DNA of 64,000 nucleotides from Clostridia bacterium (GCA_017429695.1 JAFROK010000031.1:156284-220283), one strand, 5' to 3'. Shown: positions 50,620-60,842, numbered from the stretch's first letter. Translations and numbers: made by a program. Notes: a model not told the origin generated them from the sequence alone.

Positions 50620-51286
50620 ATGCTCCTCCCCGGATTCCCTTTGCGAGCTTTTCCCCCAGCTCTTTTTCCTGCTCAGTGAACCGCCTGGCCGGATCATACC
50701 ATACCGGCGCCGATACCCTGAACAGGTGCTTTTTCGTGTCAATATGGACCGGATAAAGCTTCAGGGCTCTTCCGCTGCTCCTGTACCAGATTTCTCCCAG
50801 CCGGAGCCACGCGGTATTGATCTGGTTATGATGGCTCAGCCATCCGCTCGGCTGTTCCGGAAAAACAATCAGGTAATCATCCTTCTGCAGCGTCCGTACG
50901 CTCTGTCTCAGCGTCAGCATAATCCGTTGGTCATGGTACACCGGAATGTTCGGAACGCTCTTCAGGATCGGCGGCAGAATTGCCGCCGCGATGTAGGGCA
51001 CCGTCCGGGTCAGGACAGGTTCAAAGAAGCATCCTGGTTTCCACCAGTAGTCCTGCCGCACGTAGACCGGCACTTCCTTGGGCTCCATCATCCCGTTGTT
51101 GATCCATGGATGGCACTTGTCCCGCAGGGGAAATTTGGCCATCATATCCACCGGCCCGATGGCCCCGACGTGGTTCACCACAAAAACGCAGGGCCCGTCC
51201 TCAAAAGGCACTTCCCATTCCGTCTTCATCCGGTGGGAAAAAAACCGGATCAAACCCGCCGCGCATTTATAAAACCGTCTGCCCAT
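50618..51286 (-). CDS. PlsC-like 1-acyl-glycerophosphate acyltransferase family protein
   Basis: 222 residues. FVVNHVGAIGPVDMMA takes the place of the usual NHxxxxD block, but histidine and aspartate are separated by seven residues instead of four. YLIVFPEQPSGW resembles the FPEGTRS block, and LKLYPVHIDTKK the later VPV strand. Acyl transfer to a phospholipid or related acceptor at the membrane is the likely role, but the altered spacing leaves activity uncertain. It begins just after guaB and is probably co-transcribed with it. Confidence 0.65.
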   Translation of the reverse strand: MGRRFYKCAAGLIRFFSHRMKTEWEVPFEDGPCVFVVNHVGAIGPVDMMAKFPLRDKCHPWINNGMMEPKEVPVYVRQDYWWKPGCFFEPVLTRTVPYIAAAILPPILKSVPNIPVYHDQRIMLTLRQSVRTLQKDDYLIVFPEQPSGWLSHHNQINTAWLRLGEIWYRSSGRALKLYPVHIDTKKHLFRVSAPVWYDPARRFTEQEKELGEKLAKGIRGGA

Positions 51287-51290
51287 TCAA

Positions 51291-52809
<1,519 letters not shown>

Positions 52810-52814
52810 CGTTT

Positions 52815-53228
52815 TCAAAGCTTAAAACCCGTCATCACCGCCTGCGCGATCTCCCGTCCCAATTCATCCCGTACCATGACGTTAAATACGCATGTAGTCC
52901 GTCCGTTTTTCAGGCATTCGGCGGTGGCAATAAGCTTCTTTCCCTTGTTGGCCGAATTCAGGTAATTCATGCTCACCTGCATGGCCACATTTGGCCGGTG
53001 CAGCGTCGCAGCCGCCGAAGCAAATGCAAAATCGGCCAGGGTAAATATCGCCCCGCCCATCAGCCCGCCTTCGGCATTCATGTGATGCTCGTTGATTTCA
53101 AAGCTACAGACCGACCTGCCTTCTTCCAGTTTATCAATCACCATGCCGCTTTCCGTCGCGTACCGGTCTCCCCGGAAAAACTCCCGCGCTGCCTCCAGGG
53201 ATTCAAACCCGCCGATTTTCTTTTCCAT
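52815..53228 (-). CDS. Hotdog-fold thioesterase (PaaI-like)
   Basis: 137 residues. The single hotdog domain has the family motif HMNAEGGLMGGAIFTLADFA (about 48-67), with the asparagine and aspartate used by PaaI-type acyl-CoA thioesterases. VSMNYLNSANKGKKLIATAE forms the next strands. The acyl substrate is not predictable. It follows the histidine-phosphatase gene by 25 nt. Confidence 0.88.
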   Translation of the reverse strand: MEKKIGGFESLEAAREFFRGDRYATESGMVIDKLEEGRSVCSFEINEHHMNAEGGLMGGAIFTLADFAFASAAATLHRPNVAMQVSMNYLNSANKGKKLIATAECLKNGRTTCVFNVMVRDELGREIAQAVMTGFKL

Positions 53229-53253
53229 TTTATTGCGTTCTCCTTTTTTTCCT

Positions 53254-54015
53254 TTATGGATTCCGTTTTCCGTTCAGTCCATCGTTTTCGGCTTCCGTCG
53301 TGTCAATGCCGGTATAGCATTCCGGAAAAAGCCCGGCCGTGGACCGTTCGATTCCGTTTCCCTCCAGGTGGGTAATGTCCCCCATCCGGGTCATCCGGAA
53401 AGCAACCTCTCCGCGGATCCGTTCCTCCGTAACCACCTCTGTTACGGAGGAAGGAAGGCTCAGCATCGTATGCCACAGTACAAACGGCGATATGTCTGTC
53501 AGCCGGCTCACAATGGCCATGCTGATCCCGAAATGGCAGAACAGCGCAATCGTATCGTCCGTGTTGTGGTCACATTTCCATACCGGCCCATCCTTGATAT
53601 ATCCGTAATATGCCATCAACTCATCCACGCCGTCCACGGTTTCCTGCCAAACCTGCCTGAAATCCCCCTCGTCAAACAGCGCGTTCTCCAGAAAAGTATG
53701 GATGTTCCATACGCCCGGATATTCCGGCCATATCCTGGGTTTAATGTCCCATGCCAGCCGAAGTTCCCCGGTTTCCGGATCGGGATACCGTCCGCTGAAT
53801 TCCTTCAGCCATGGAAGTACCGTCGCCTCCCGGCCCATTTTCTCCAGCGTGTAGGCCGCGGTATCCCGGGCCCGTCCCAGCGGACTGACATAGAAGTCGC
53901 GGATATCATACCGGATCATCCGCCGGCTCAAAAGTTCCGCTTCCACCTTTCCCTTTTCCGTAATGGAATCAATGGAATAATCCGGCTCCGCATGCCGTAT
54001 CAGCAATATTCGCAT
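53254..54015 (-). CDS. Histidine phosphatase family protein
   Basis: 253 residues. The phosphohistidine motif is LLIRHAEPDY at the N-terminus. YVSPLGRARDTAAYTLEKMG is the second block (with arginine), and ALFCHFGISMAI holds the second catalytic histidine. Two ATG codons lie in tandem; the second (54015) is better spaced from AGGAGG. Substrate (sugar phosphate, nucleotide or other) unknown. Confidence 0.9.
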   Translation of the reverse strand: MRILLIRHAEPDYSIDSITEKGKVEAELLSRRMIRYDIRDFYVSPLGRARDTAAYTLEKMGREATVLPWLKEFSGRYPDPETGELRLAWDIKPRIWPEYPGVWNIHTFLENALFDEGDFRQVWQETVDGVDELMAYYGYIKDGPVWKCDHNTDDTIALFCHFGISMAIVSRLTDISPFVLWHTMLSLPSSVTEVVTEERIRGEVAFRMTRMGDITHLEGNGIERSTAGLFPECYTGIDTTEAENDGLNGKRNP

Positions 54016-54029
54016 CATTTACCTCCTGC

Positions 54030-54050
54030 CACTAAGCACTAACCACTAAA
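54030..54050. repeat. Heptamer tandem repeat CACTAAN x3
   Basis: CACTAAG-CACTAAC-CACTAAA, upstream of the GH8 gene. The same heptamer recurs five times at 55380-55414. Confidence 0.85.
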
Positions 54051-54080
54051 ATATACCGTTTCTCTTCCAATAATTCAAGC

Positions 54081-54108
54081 TTGACAGTCTGATGTTCCCA
54101 AGTATAAT
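54081..54108 (+). promoter_or_regulatory. Promoter of the GH8-GH120 genes
   Basis: Consensus TTGACA (54081-54086) and TATAAT (54103-54108), 16-nt spacing. Confidence 0.75.
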
Positions 54109-54171
54109 AAATCTAAAGGTACGTACAATTACCCCCTCCCCCGTTCCATTTTCGCTTTGCCAGGAGGAAAA

Positions 54172-55302
54172 ATGAACACGAATCACGCTTTCCAGCCCAC
54201 ATACCCGAACTACCTCGCCGAAATCGGAATCACAGATGCCAAAGCCGCCGAGCTGGTCCAGAATGCCTTCAACACCATCTTTTTCGAACCGGAAGAAAAC
54301 TTCTGCCACCGCACGGATGAGGACGCCTGGTGTATGGTCGATACCGGTAATATCGACGCCCGCACCGAAGGCATGAGCTACGGCATGATGATGTGCGTCC
54401 AGATGGACCGGCAGGATATCTTTGATAGGCTATGGACCTTCTCCGACCGCTATATGCGCCTCACTTCCGGTCCGAACGCCGGCTATTTTGCCTGGTCCGT
54501 GAACCTGGAAGGCCGCCATAATGCCGAAGGCCCTGCGCCCGACGGCGAGGAATATTTCGCCATGGCGCTTTTCATGGCTTCCGCCCGCTGGGGCGACCGG
54601 GACGGTCTTTTTGCTTACAGCGCCCAGGCCCGGGAAATCCTGCGCCATGTGGTCCATCAGCATGAACTCGTCCCCGGCGGCCAGCCGATGTGGGATCCCG
54701 AAAACTACCTGATCCGTTTTGTTCCCGGCATGCTGATTTCAGATCCCAGCTATCATCTGCCGCATTTTTATGAGCTTTTTGCTGAAAAGGCGGATGAAGC
54801 GGACCGTCCCTTCTGGAAAAAAGCCGCTGAAGAAAGCCGGAAGTATATCGTCAAATCGGCTCATCCCGTCACCGGCCTCAGCCCGGAATATGCCGAATAC
54901 AGCGGGGAAATCAAGCTTCTTTTCCGTAAGCCCTGGGAATACTATTCCGATGCATACCGCGTTGCTGAAAATATCGCGCTGGACCATATCTGGTTCGGTC
55001 CCCATCCGGAACAGGACGATGTCTGTACCCGCCTGCAGGATTTCTTTGCCACCCAGGATATGGACAACCTGCAGGCCTATAAGCTGGACGGAACGCCCCA
55101 GGATGAACCTGCCATGCATCCGACCGCCATCAAAGCCATTCTCGGCGCCGCGTCCGTCTGCAGCAAAAGCACCCATCGGCTTGATTTCCTGCGTCTTTTT
55201 GCAGATACGCCCCTCCGCAAAGGCAACCGCCGCTACTATGATAACTGCCTGTATTTCTTCTGTCTCCTGATGCTCACCGGCCATTACCGTGTCTATATTT
55301 AG
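54172..55302 (+). CDS. Reducing-end xylose-releasing exo-oligoxylanase (Rex), GH8
   Basis: 376 residues, matching the Rex group (about 385), and no signal peptide. The (alpha/alpha)6 barrel carries RTEGMSYGMMMCVQMDRQD, where the glutamate is the GH8 acid, and EYYSDAYRVAENIALDH with the probable base aspartate. GYFAWSVNLEG and DGEEYFAMALFMAS are further GH8 landmarks. Removes xylose from the reducing end of xylo-oligomers in the cytoplasm. The start is fixed by AGGAGG 4 nt before ATG 54172. It precedes GH120. Confidence 0.85.
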   Translation: MNTNHAFQPTYPNYLAEIGITDAKAAELVQNAFNTIFFEPEENFCHRTDEDAWCMVDTGNIDARTEGMSYGMMMCVQMDRQDIFDRLWTFSDRYMRLTSGPNAGYFAWSVNLEGRHNAEGPAPDGEEYFAMALFMASARWGDRDGLFAYSAQAREILRHVVHQHELVPGGQPMWDPENYLIRFVPGMLISDPSYHLPHFYELFAEKADEADRPFWKKAAEESRKYIVKSAHPVTGLSPEYAEYSGEIKLLFRKPWEYYSDAYRVAENIALDHIWFGPHPEQDDVCTRLQDFFATQDMDNLQAYKLDGTPQDEPAMHPTAIKAILGAASVCSKSTHRLDFLRLFADTPLRKGNRRYYDNCLYFFCLLMLTGHYRVYI

Positions 55303-55345
55303 TCGATAAAAGCCCTGTTATTCCGAAGCACCAGCCCCCCAGATA

Positions 55346-55373
55346 TGTCATCCTGAGCGCCAGCGAAGGATCT
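55346..55373. repeat. Dispersed repeat TGTCATYCTGAGCG-type, copy 1
   Basis: TGTCATCCTGAGCGCC followed by AGCGAAGGATCT; nearly the same string occurs at 57464-57490. Short imperfect palindromes of this type are known from many bacterial genomes. Confidence 0.75.
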
Positions 55374-55379
55374 CCTGAC

Positions 55380-55414
55380 CACTAACCACTAACCACTAAT
55401 CACTAACCACTAAT
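55380..55414. repeat. Heptamer tandem repeat CACTAAY x5
   Basis: Five contiguous units (AAC, AAC, AAT, AAC, AAT endings) immediately before the ribosome site of the GH120 gene. Confidence 0.9.
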
Positions 55415-55427
55415 AAGGAGGTTCACT

Positions 55428-57419
55428 ATGCAATACTACGTCAACATCAACGCCGGCCGTGAAGGCAACGGCCTGAAAGCAACCCCTTTCCGCCATATCA
55501 ACGACGCCGCTAAACTTGCAAAGCCCGGCGATGAAATCATCGTCGCCCCCGGCATCTACCGCGAATACGTCAATCCCGTCAACGCCGGTACGCCGGAAAA
55601 CCGTATTGTTTACCGCAGCGAAACCCCGCTCGGTGCGGTCATCACCGGCGCTGAACTGCTCACCGGCTGGAAAAAAGTTTCCGGAACGACCTGGACCACC
55701 CGGGTTGATAACGGCATTTTCGCTTCCTATAATCCCTATACCACCCTGGTCTGCGGCGACTGGTACTTTTCTCCGAAAATCCGCCATACCGGTACCGTTT
55801 ATCTCAACGACCGCGCCATGTATGAAACGGATTCCCTCAAGGAATGCAAAGCCGGCAAGCCCGATCCCTGCGCCTGGAACCAGGAGGACGCCAAGTACCT
55901 CTGGTATACGGAGCAGGAAGGTAACGAAACCGTTCTTTATGCCAATTTTCACGGCAAAGACCCGAATGCTGAAAAAGTGGAAATCAGCGTCCGCCGCAAT
56001 GTCTTCATGCCGGACAAAACCGGCATCGGCTATATCACCGTCTCCGGTTTCAATCTCACCAAGGCCGCTACCACCTGGGCGCCTCCCGCAGCTTACCAGG
56101 ACGGCCTCATCGGCCCCCACTGGTCCAAGGGCTGGATCATTGAAGACTGCGAAATCAGCAACAGCCGCTGCTGCGGCATCTCCCTCGGCAAATACCTGGA
56201 TCCGGAAAATGATATGTATTTCTTCTATAAAAAAGTAAAGAGCCCCACCCAGATGGAACGCGACGCGGTCTGCCGCGGCCAGTACCATGGCTGGCTGAAG
56301 GAAAATGTGGGCAGCCATATTGTCCGCCGCTGCGAAGTGCACCATTGCGAACAGACCGGTATCGTCGGCCGCATGGGCGCAGTTTTCTCCGTCATTGAGG
56401 ACTGCCATATCCATGATATCTGCACCTCCCAGCAGCTGGGCGGCGCAGAAACCGCCGGTATCAAGCTCCACGCCGGTATTGATGTCACCATCCGCCGGAA
56501 TCATATCCACAACTGCATCATGGGCGTCTGGCTGGACTGGGAAGCTCAGGGCGCCCGCATTTCCCAGAACCTCATGCATGACAACTGGCGGCCAGAAGGC
56601 ATGGATCAGGCCCGCGGCGCCATGTTCTCAACGGACGTCTTTATCGAAGTCGGCCATGGCCCGACCCTGATTGATAACAATGTGCTCATGAGCCCCGTCT
56701 CCGTCACTATACCCAGCGAGGGCATCGCCTGCGTCCATAATCTGATGCTCGGCGCTTTCAGCCTCATCAACAGCGGTGTGGACAGCATCGTCAACGGCCA
56801 GCGGGAACCTCGCTATACGCCCTACCATATCCGCCACCGCACGGAAGTCGCTGGCTTCATGACCATCCTCCACGGCGACGACCGGATTTACAATAACATC
56901 TTCGTCCAGGCCCATCCGGTCACCAATCCCGAAAAGAAGCCCACCGACGCGGACTATCAGGAAGTCGGCACCGCCTGCTTTGATATTTTCCCGACCTATG
57001 AGGAATGGTTCAAGCCCTTCAGCCCCGAAGGTTTCCCGAATATGGGCGGCCTCGCGGAAGCGCATTTCGGCCATCTCCCGGTCTGGGTCAACGGCAATGC
57101 CTATTTCAACGGCGCCAATATCTACGCCAAGGAATCCCATTTCCTCCAGGATCAGAAAGCCAAAATCAAAGTGGAGCTTACCGAAAAGAACGGCAGCTGT
57201 TTCCTGAAGACCAATGTCTACACCTATCTGAAGCAATTTGCCGATGGCATCATCACCACCGAAATCCTCGGCAAAGCCTTCGAACCGGAACAGTATTTCG
57301 AAAATCCGGATGGAACACCAATCATCTTCAACCGGGATTATTTCGGCGCACCCCGCGGCACAGATACCCTCCCCGGCCCCTTTGCCAATCCGGAAGACCT
57401 GAAAAAACCGCTCTGGTAA
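55428..57419 (+). CDS. Beta-xylosidase, GH120 (right-handed beta-helix)
   Basis: 663 residues. The beta-helix fold is visible as repeating short strands (SHIVRRCEVHHCEQTGIVGR, SVIEDCHIHDIC, DVTIRRNHIHNC). The GH120 blocks read FNLTKAATTWAPP, GLIGPHWSKGWIIED, AGIKLHAGIDVTI and MGVWLDWEAQGARISQNL; the last two hold the conserved acidic residues. No signal peptide. It would cleave xylobiose and longer oligomers released by the neighbouring GH8 enzyme. AAGGAGG precedes the ATG. A generic parallel-beta-helix protein is the alternative. Confidence 0.8.
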   Translation: MQYYVNINAGREGNGLKATPFRHINDAAKLAKPGDEIIVAPGIYREYVNPVNAGTPENRIVYRSETPLGAVITGAELLTGWKKVSGTTWTTRVDNGIFASYNPYTTLVCGDWYFSPKIRHTGTVYLNDRAMYETDSLKECKAGKPDPCAWNQEDAKYLWYTEQEGNETVLYANFHGKDPNAEKVEISVRRNVFMPDKTGIGYITVSGFNLTKAATTWAPPAAYQDGLIGPHWSKGWIIEDCEISNSRCCGISLGKYLDPENDMYFFYKKVKSPTQMERDAVCRGQYHGWLKENVGSHIVRRCEVHHCEQTGIVGRMGAVFSVIEDCHIHDICTSQQLGGAETAGIKLHAGIDVTIRRNHIHNCIMGVWLDWEAQGARISQNLMHDNWRPEGMDQARGAMFSTDVFIEVGHGPTLIDNNVLMSPVSVTIPSEGIACVHNLMLGAFSLINSGVDSIVNGQREPRYTPYHIRHRTEVAGFMTILHGDDRIYNNIFVQAHPVTNPEKKPTDADYQEVGTACFDIFPTYEEWFKPFSPEGFPNMGGLAEAHFGHLPVWVNGNAYFNGANIYAKESHFLQDQKAKIKVELTEKNGSCFLKTNVYTYLKQFADGIITTEILGKAFEPEQYFENPDGTPIIFNRDYFGAPRGTDTLPGPFANPEDLKKPLW

Positions 57420-57463
57420 TCGTTATTTCGAGTATTTATTGACAATCCGTCGCTCCTTTTGAG

Positions 57464-57490
57464 TGTCATTCTGAGCGCAGCGAAGAATCT
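57464..57490. repeat. Dispersed repeat TGTCATTCTGAGCG-type, copy 2
   Basis: TGTCATTCTGAGCGC then AGCGAAGAATCT, between GH120 and the tRNA. Confidence 0.75.
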
Positions 57491-57503
57491 CCGTAATCTA
57501 TAT

Positions 57504-57532
57504 TTGACTTTCACCGTCCGGTGTGATATCAT
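57504..57532 (+). promoter_or_regulatory. Promoter of the tRNA-Arg gene
   Basis: TTGACT (57504-57509) and TATCAT (57527-57532), 17-nt spacing, 12 nt before the mature 5' end. Confidence 0.65.
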
Positions 57533-57544
57533 ACCATCCGTTGA

Positions 57545-57618
57545 GTGCCCGTAGCTCAGCTGGATAGAGTGTCAGACTCCGACTCTGAAGGTCACAGGTT
57601 CGAATCCTGCCGGGCATA
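57545..57618 (+). tRNA. tRNA-Arg (anticodon CCG)
   Basis: The cloverleaf can be drawn. Acceptor GTGCCCG/CGGGCAT (first pair G-U), D-arm GCTCAGCTGGATAGAG, anticodon stem TCAGA/TCTGA with loop CTCCGAC (CCG at 34-36), variable AGGTC, and T-loop TTCGAAT. CCA is not encoded. It reads the rare CGG arginine codon. It stands at the border between conserved genes and accessory DNA. Confidence 0.9.
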
Positions 57619-57621
57619 CAC

Positions 57622-57659
57622 CCCGCAAGCGTTGAAAGTAAAGCGTTTGCGGGTTTTTT
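57622..57659 (+). terminator. Terminator of the tRNA-Arg gene
   Basis: CCCGCAAGCG (57622-57631) pairs with CGTTTGCGGG (57644-57653), followed by six T. Confidence 0.9.
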
Positions 57660-57765
57660 AGTGCCAATTTAAGGCAGCTGCACAATGTTTTCATTTTTTC
57701 CAAAAATTGGCTTGATATTGACTTTCGTCACCGTTCCGGACCAGCCAATCGCATTCCAATAAAAC

Positions 57766-57791
57766 AGAGCCGCTGCATATTGCGGCAGCTC
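57766..57791 (-). terminator. Possible relic terminator, minus strand
   Basis: AGAGCCGCTGC/GCGGCAGCTCT hairpin with one mismatch; TTTTATT follows it on the minus strand. No intact gene ends here. The rest of 57660-57852 shows nothing I can name. Confidence 0.4.
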
Positions 57792-57852
57792 TGAAACATG
57801 CAATTACGAAGCCTGCAGCCTGACCATTCGGGCATACGCTCCCTGCCTGTTC

Positions 57853-58146
57853 ATGATGGCCCGGCTGGAAGAAAGTGAAATCGGAGATCCGACAGTCTGT
57901 TTTGATTTTTCGGAATTGCTCCGGGAACAATGGCAAGCCTATGCCACGAGGTTCGAACAGAAGCACGCAGCTGCCGACATTCAGATACCCGACAGTATTA
58001 CAATGCGCGGCAGGAAAGAGTATATTCAGCAGCTGACTGATCTTCTGCTGGACAACGCCGCGCAGTATATGGATGATCACAGCCGTTTTCTTGAGCGCAA
58101 AGCATGGACAGGCTTGAATACAGCCATAAGAATAGTTATAATATGA
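57853..58146 (+). pseudogene. Histidine-kinase fragment (start of HATPase domain)
   Basis: The frame reads FDFSELLREQWQAYATRFEQ and then LLLDNAAQYM, which is the N-box of a sensor-kinase ATPase domain preceded by the usual linker. The G-boxes that should follow are missing: after about position 58080 the sequence no longer fits, and a stop comes at 58146. No dimerisation domain or sensor precedes it. I read it as a remnant of a deleted two-component kinase. Confidence 0.6.
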
Positions 58147-58183
58147 TGACAACGCAGAAGCGCATTTAATGAGGAGGAAGGCT

Positions 58184-58723
58184 ATGAAATCAGAGGTTAT
58201 CATGATCGACAATCATGGGAATGGTTTCTCAGAAGCCGTTGAACAGACACGGCATTTTTGCGAATCGTGCGACGGAATGAGCGACAAGGAAATTCTGCGG
58301 CTGCAACTTATCTCCGAAGAGATGCTGAGCCTGGTTCGAAGCATCACAGGTGAAATGCGGGCATCCTTCTGGATAGAGGGCAACGGAACAGAAATCGAGT
58401 TCCATATGACGACGCAGACGGTCATGGACAAGGAAAAGCGCGGTCTGCTGATCATGTCCGCCACATCCAGGAGAAATGAAGCAGCGAAGGGATTTCTGGG
58501 AAAGCTCAGGGATGTTTTCGAACAGGCAATGGCATCCGAGCCCAACCGCGCCGGCGAAGCAGTTCCCTATGAGCTTCGAGGCGACGTAGCATACACCCTC
58601 TACGAGACAGAAGAATGGGACGGCTATGAACGCTCGATCCTTAGAAGACTGGCGGACAACGTGAAAATCAGCATCCGCGGAAGAACCGTTGAAATGACGG
58701 TTTGCAAACGACTGGCTGAATGA
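58184..58723 (+). CDS. Orphan ATPase-fold (RsbW/anti-sigma-like) protein
   Basis: 179 residues. LRLQLISEEMLSLVRSITG occupies the position of the N-box in SpoIIAB/RsbW-like proteins, followed by a beta-strand run ASFWIEGNGTEIEFHMTT and a C-terminal strand NVKISIRGRTVEMTVCKRL. No clear nucleotide-binding glycines are present, so ATP binding is doubtful. The start at 58184 is set by GAGGAGG. No sigma factor or anti-anti-sigma partner is adjacent. Serine-kinase-like regulation is an inference from fold only. Confidence 0.6.
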   Translation: MKSEVIMIDNHGNGFSEAVEQTRHFCESCDGMSDKEILRLQLISEEMLSLVRSITGEMRASFWIEGNGTEIEFHMTTQTVMDKEKRGLLIMSATSRRNEAAKGFLGKLRDVFEQAMASEPNRAGEAVPYELRGDVAYTLYETEEWDGYERSILRRLADNVKISIRGRTVEMTVCKRLAE

Positions 58724-58746
58724 TCTGATACTGATTTCGTTTTAAA

Positions 58747-58771
58747 ACATATCCACCACAGGTGGATATGT
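58747..58771 (-). terminator. Perfect 11-bp inverted repeat at the end of a transposase relic
   Basis: ACATATCCACC, 3-nt loop, GGTGGATATGT; TTTTAAAA follows on the minus strand. It starts at the transposase stop codon and probably ended that gene. Confidence 0.6.
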
Positions 58772-58983
58772 CAGATCGTAGACAAAGTGGTTTCAGCAAG
58801 CATTGCTGGAGCCATTTTGCTTTGAGATGCAAACAAACTCCTCACCAACTGCAGAACCTGCAGAAAATGCCAAAGATAGCCAGAAAGAGAGGGGTTTCCT
58901 CCCTTTATCTTTGCCAGTTTTTTGAGATTTATGCACATAAATGTTAGCGCGGCTTTCATTGTCATCCGTGCTTTCCCAATCAT
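58771..58983 (-). pseudogene. 3' remnant of an IS1182-like transposase
   Basis: About 70 codons reading GKARMTMKAALTFMCINLKK followed by LAKIKG, the C-terminal helix typical of IS1182-group DDE transposases. The frame has no upstream continuation past about 58985, where the sequence changes to the IS21-like relic in the opposite orientation. Only the tail of the element survives. Confidence 0.65.
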
Positions 58984-58992
58984 GTTCGTGTA

Positions 58993-59240
58993 CTCCTGCC
59001 CGTATCAGTATGCGGAAAAGAAAACTGTTGACCTGCGAATTACCGAATCGACGATGGAGATTTACTACAAGGGTGAGCGTCTGACAACGCATAATCTCTT
59101 CCCGGAATACGTGAACAACCGTTATTCCACTCATGAAGAGGATATGCCGCCGGAATTCAGGAAGATTAAACCATGGGATGACGAGAGAATCAGGAATTGG
59201 GCTGCAAGAATCGGTCCGAACACGCTCAAAGTAAGGCAAA
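58993..59240 (+). pseudogene. 3' remnant of an IS21-family transposase (IstA)
   Basis: The plus frame reads CPYQYAEKKTVDLRITESTM, then EIYYKGERLTTH and YSTHEEDMPPEFRK..W, the C-terminal domain of IstA. It then runs into WDDERIRNWAARIG. The catalytic DDE region and istB are absent. The relic is inserted between the IS1182 remnant and the truncated DNA polymerase. Confidence 0.7.
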
Positions 59241-59299
59241 GAACTGATCCGGTATTTCTGCTGTCCCTGCAAACCGACGAAGGCAAACGGCGGACGATG

Positions 59300-60819
59300 C
59301 TGGAACCTGCCGGAACATGCCCCGGATAAATGGGAGCTCTTTAAGGAATATAACAAACGGGACGTGGAAGTGGAACTGCAGATCCAAAAACCGGCTCAGC
59401 AAATATCCGGTTCCGGACAGCATATGGGACGAATACCGCCTGGACCAGGAAATCAACGACCGGGGGATCCGGATTGACCGGCAGCTGGTAGAAGAAGCGA
59501 TGCGGATCGACGAACTGGCAAAAACAGGCATTACCGCCCGGTTGAAGCAGCTGACCGGGCTGAAAAACCCCAATTCCGTGATCCAGATGAAGGAATACCT
59601 GAATGGCAACGGCCTGGAAACCGAAACCCTCGGTAAAAAGGACGTCAAGGAAATGCTGGCAGCCGCCCCGGATCACCTGAAGGAAATCCTCTCCCTCCGC
59701 CTCCAGCTGGCGAAAAGCAGTGTGAAAAAATACCGGGCAATGGTCAACTGCGTATGCGCCGACGGAAGGTGCCGGGGCATGTTCCAGTTCCTCGGCGCGG
59801 GCCGCACCGGCCGCTGGGCCGGGAGGCTCATCCAGCTGCAGAACCTGCCGCAAAACCACATGAAGGACCTCTACCAGGCAAGGAGCCTGGTAAAACAGGG
59901 CGATTACGAAATGCTGCACATGCTGTATGACAATATCCCGAACCTGCTGAGCGAACTGATCCGCACCGCCTTCATCCCGGAAGACGGAAAGAAATTCATT
60001 GTCGCCGACTTCTCCGCCATTGAGGCACGTGTCCTTTCCTACCTTGCCGGGGAAACCTGGCGCACCGAAGTATTCAAAAACGGCGGCGATATCTACTGCG
60101 CCAGCGCGGAGAAGATGTTCAAAGTCCCAGTACAGAAAGAAGGCATCAACGCCCACCTCCGCCAGAAGGGCAAGATCGCTGAGCTCGCCCTCGGCTACGG
60201 CGGAAGCAAAGGCGCCCTCAAAAGCATGGACATCGACAAAAAGCTGAAGGAGGAAGAACTCCAGCCCCTGGTGAACATGTGGCGGGAAGCCAACCAGAAC
60301 ATCGTGCAATACTGGTGGAAAATCGACACCGCGGTAAAAGACGCCATCCGCCTCCGCAAATCAACCACAGTAGACACCCTCCGCTTCGAATACAAAAGCA
60401 AAATCCTCTGGATCCACCTTCCCTCCGGCCGCCGCCTTGCCTACGCCAAACCCCAGATCGGCGAAAACCAGTACGGCGGCGAATCCGTAACCTACCTCGG
60501 CACGGACGCCAATAAAAAATGGAGCCGCATTGAAAGCTACGGCCCCAAGTTCGTCGAAAACATCGTCCAGGCTATCAGCAGGGACATCCTTGCAGAAGCC
60601 ATGAGAAGGCTCAGAGACTACCACATCGTCGGCCACGTCCATGACGAAGTGATCATCGAAGCCGACCAAAGCACCCCGCTACAGGAAATCTGCAACACCA
60701 TGGGCAGATCTCCCGACTGGCTGCCGGGAATCTGTCTGCGGGTGGATGGGTATGAATGTGGATACAAGAACTTTTTACTTGACGGCAATCCGGTGCGCTT
60801 CTCCCACTGTTACATATAA
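59300..60819 (+). pseudogene. Phage-type family A DNA polymerase, 5' truncated and frameshifted
   Basis: About 480 codons of the polymerase domain are intact: YPVPDSIWDEYRLDQEINDR, FQFLGAGRTGRWAGRLIQLQ, VADFSAIEARVLSYLAGE (motif A), GYGGSKGALKSM (motif B region) and VGHVHDEVIIEA (motif C). Upstream, PEHAPDKWELFKEYNKRDVE is found in another frame. One extra base in the A-run near 59388 separates them. The exonuclease half is gone, replaced by the IS21 relic. The C-terminal tail also departs from the usual end. Probably inactive. Confidence 0.8.
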
Positions 60820-60842
60820 ATCATGAACTTCCTGTACAAATT

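Noticed and set aside
54030-55414. CRISPR-like array from the CACTAAY repeats
   Set aside because: Units are seven bases and contiguous, with no spacers and no cas genes nearby.
57691-58212. A 173-codon minus-strand protein
   Set aside because: It is antisense to the kinase fragment, crosses the start of the next gene and shows no domain or ribosome site.
58747-59240. An intact insertion sequence
   Set aside because: Only the C-terminal ends of two different transposases are present, in opposite orientations, without matching terminal repeats.
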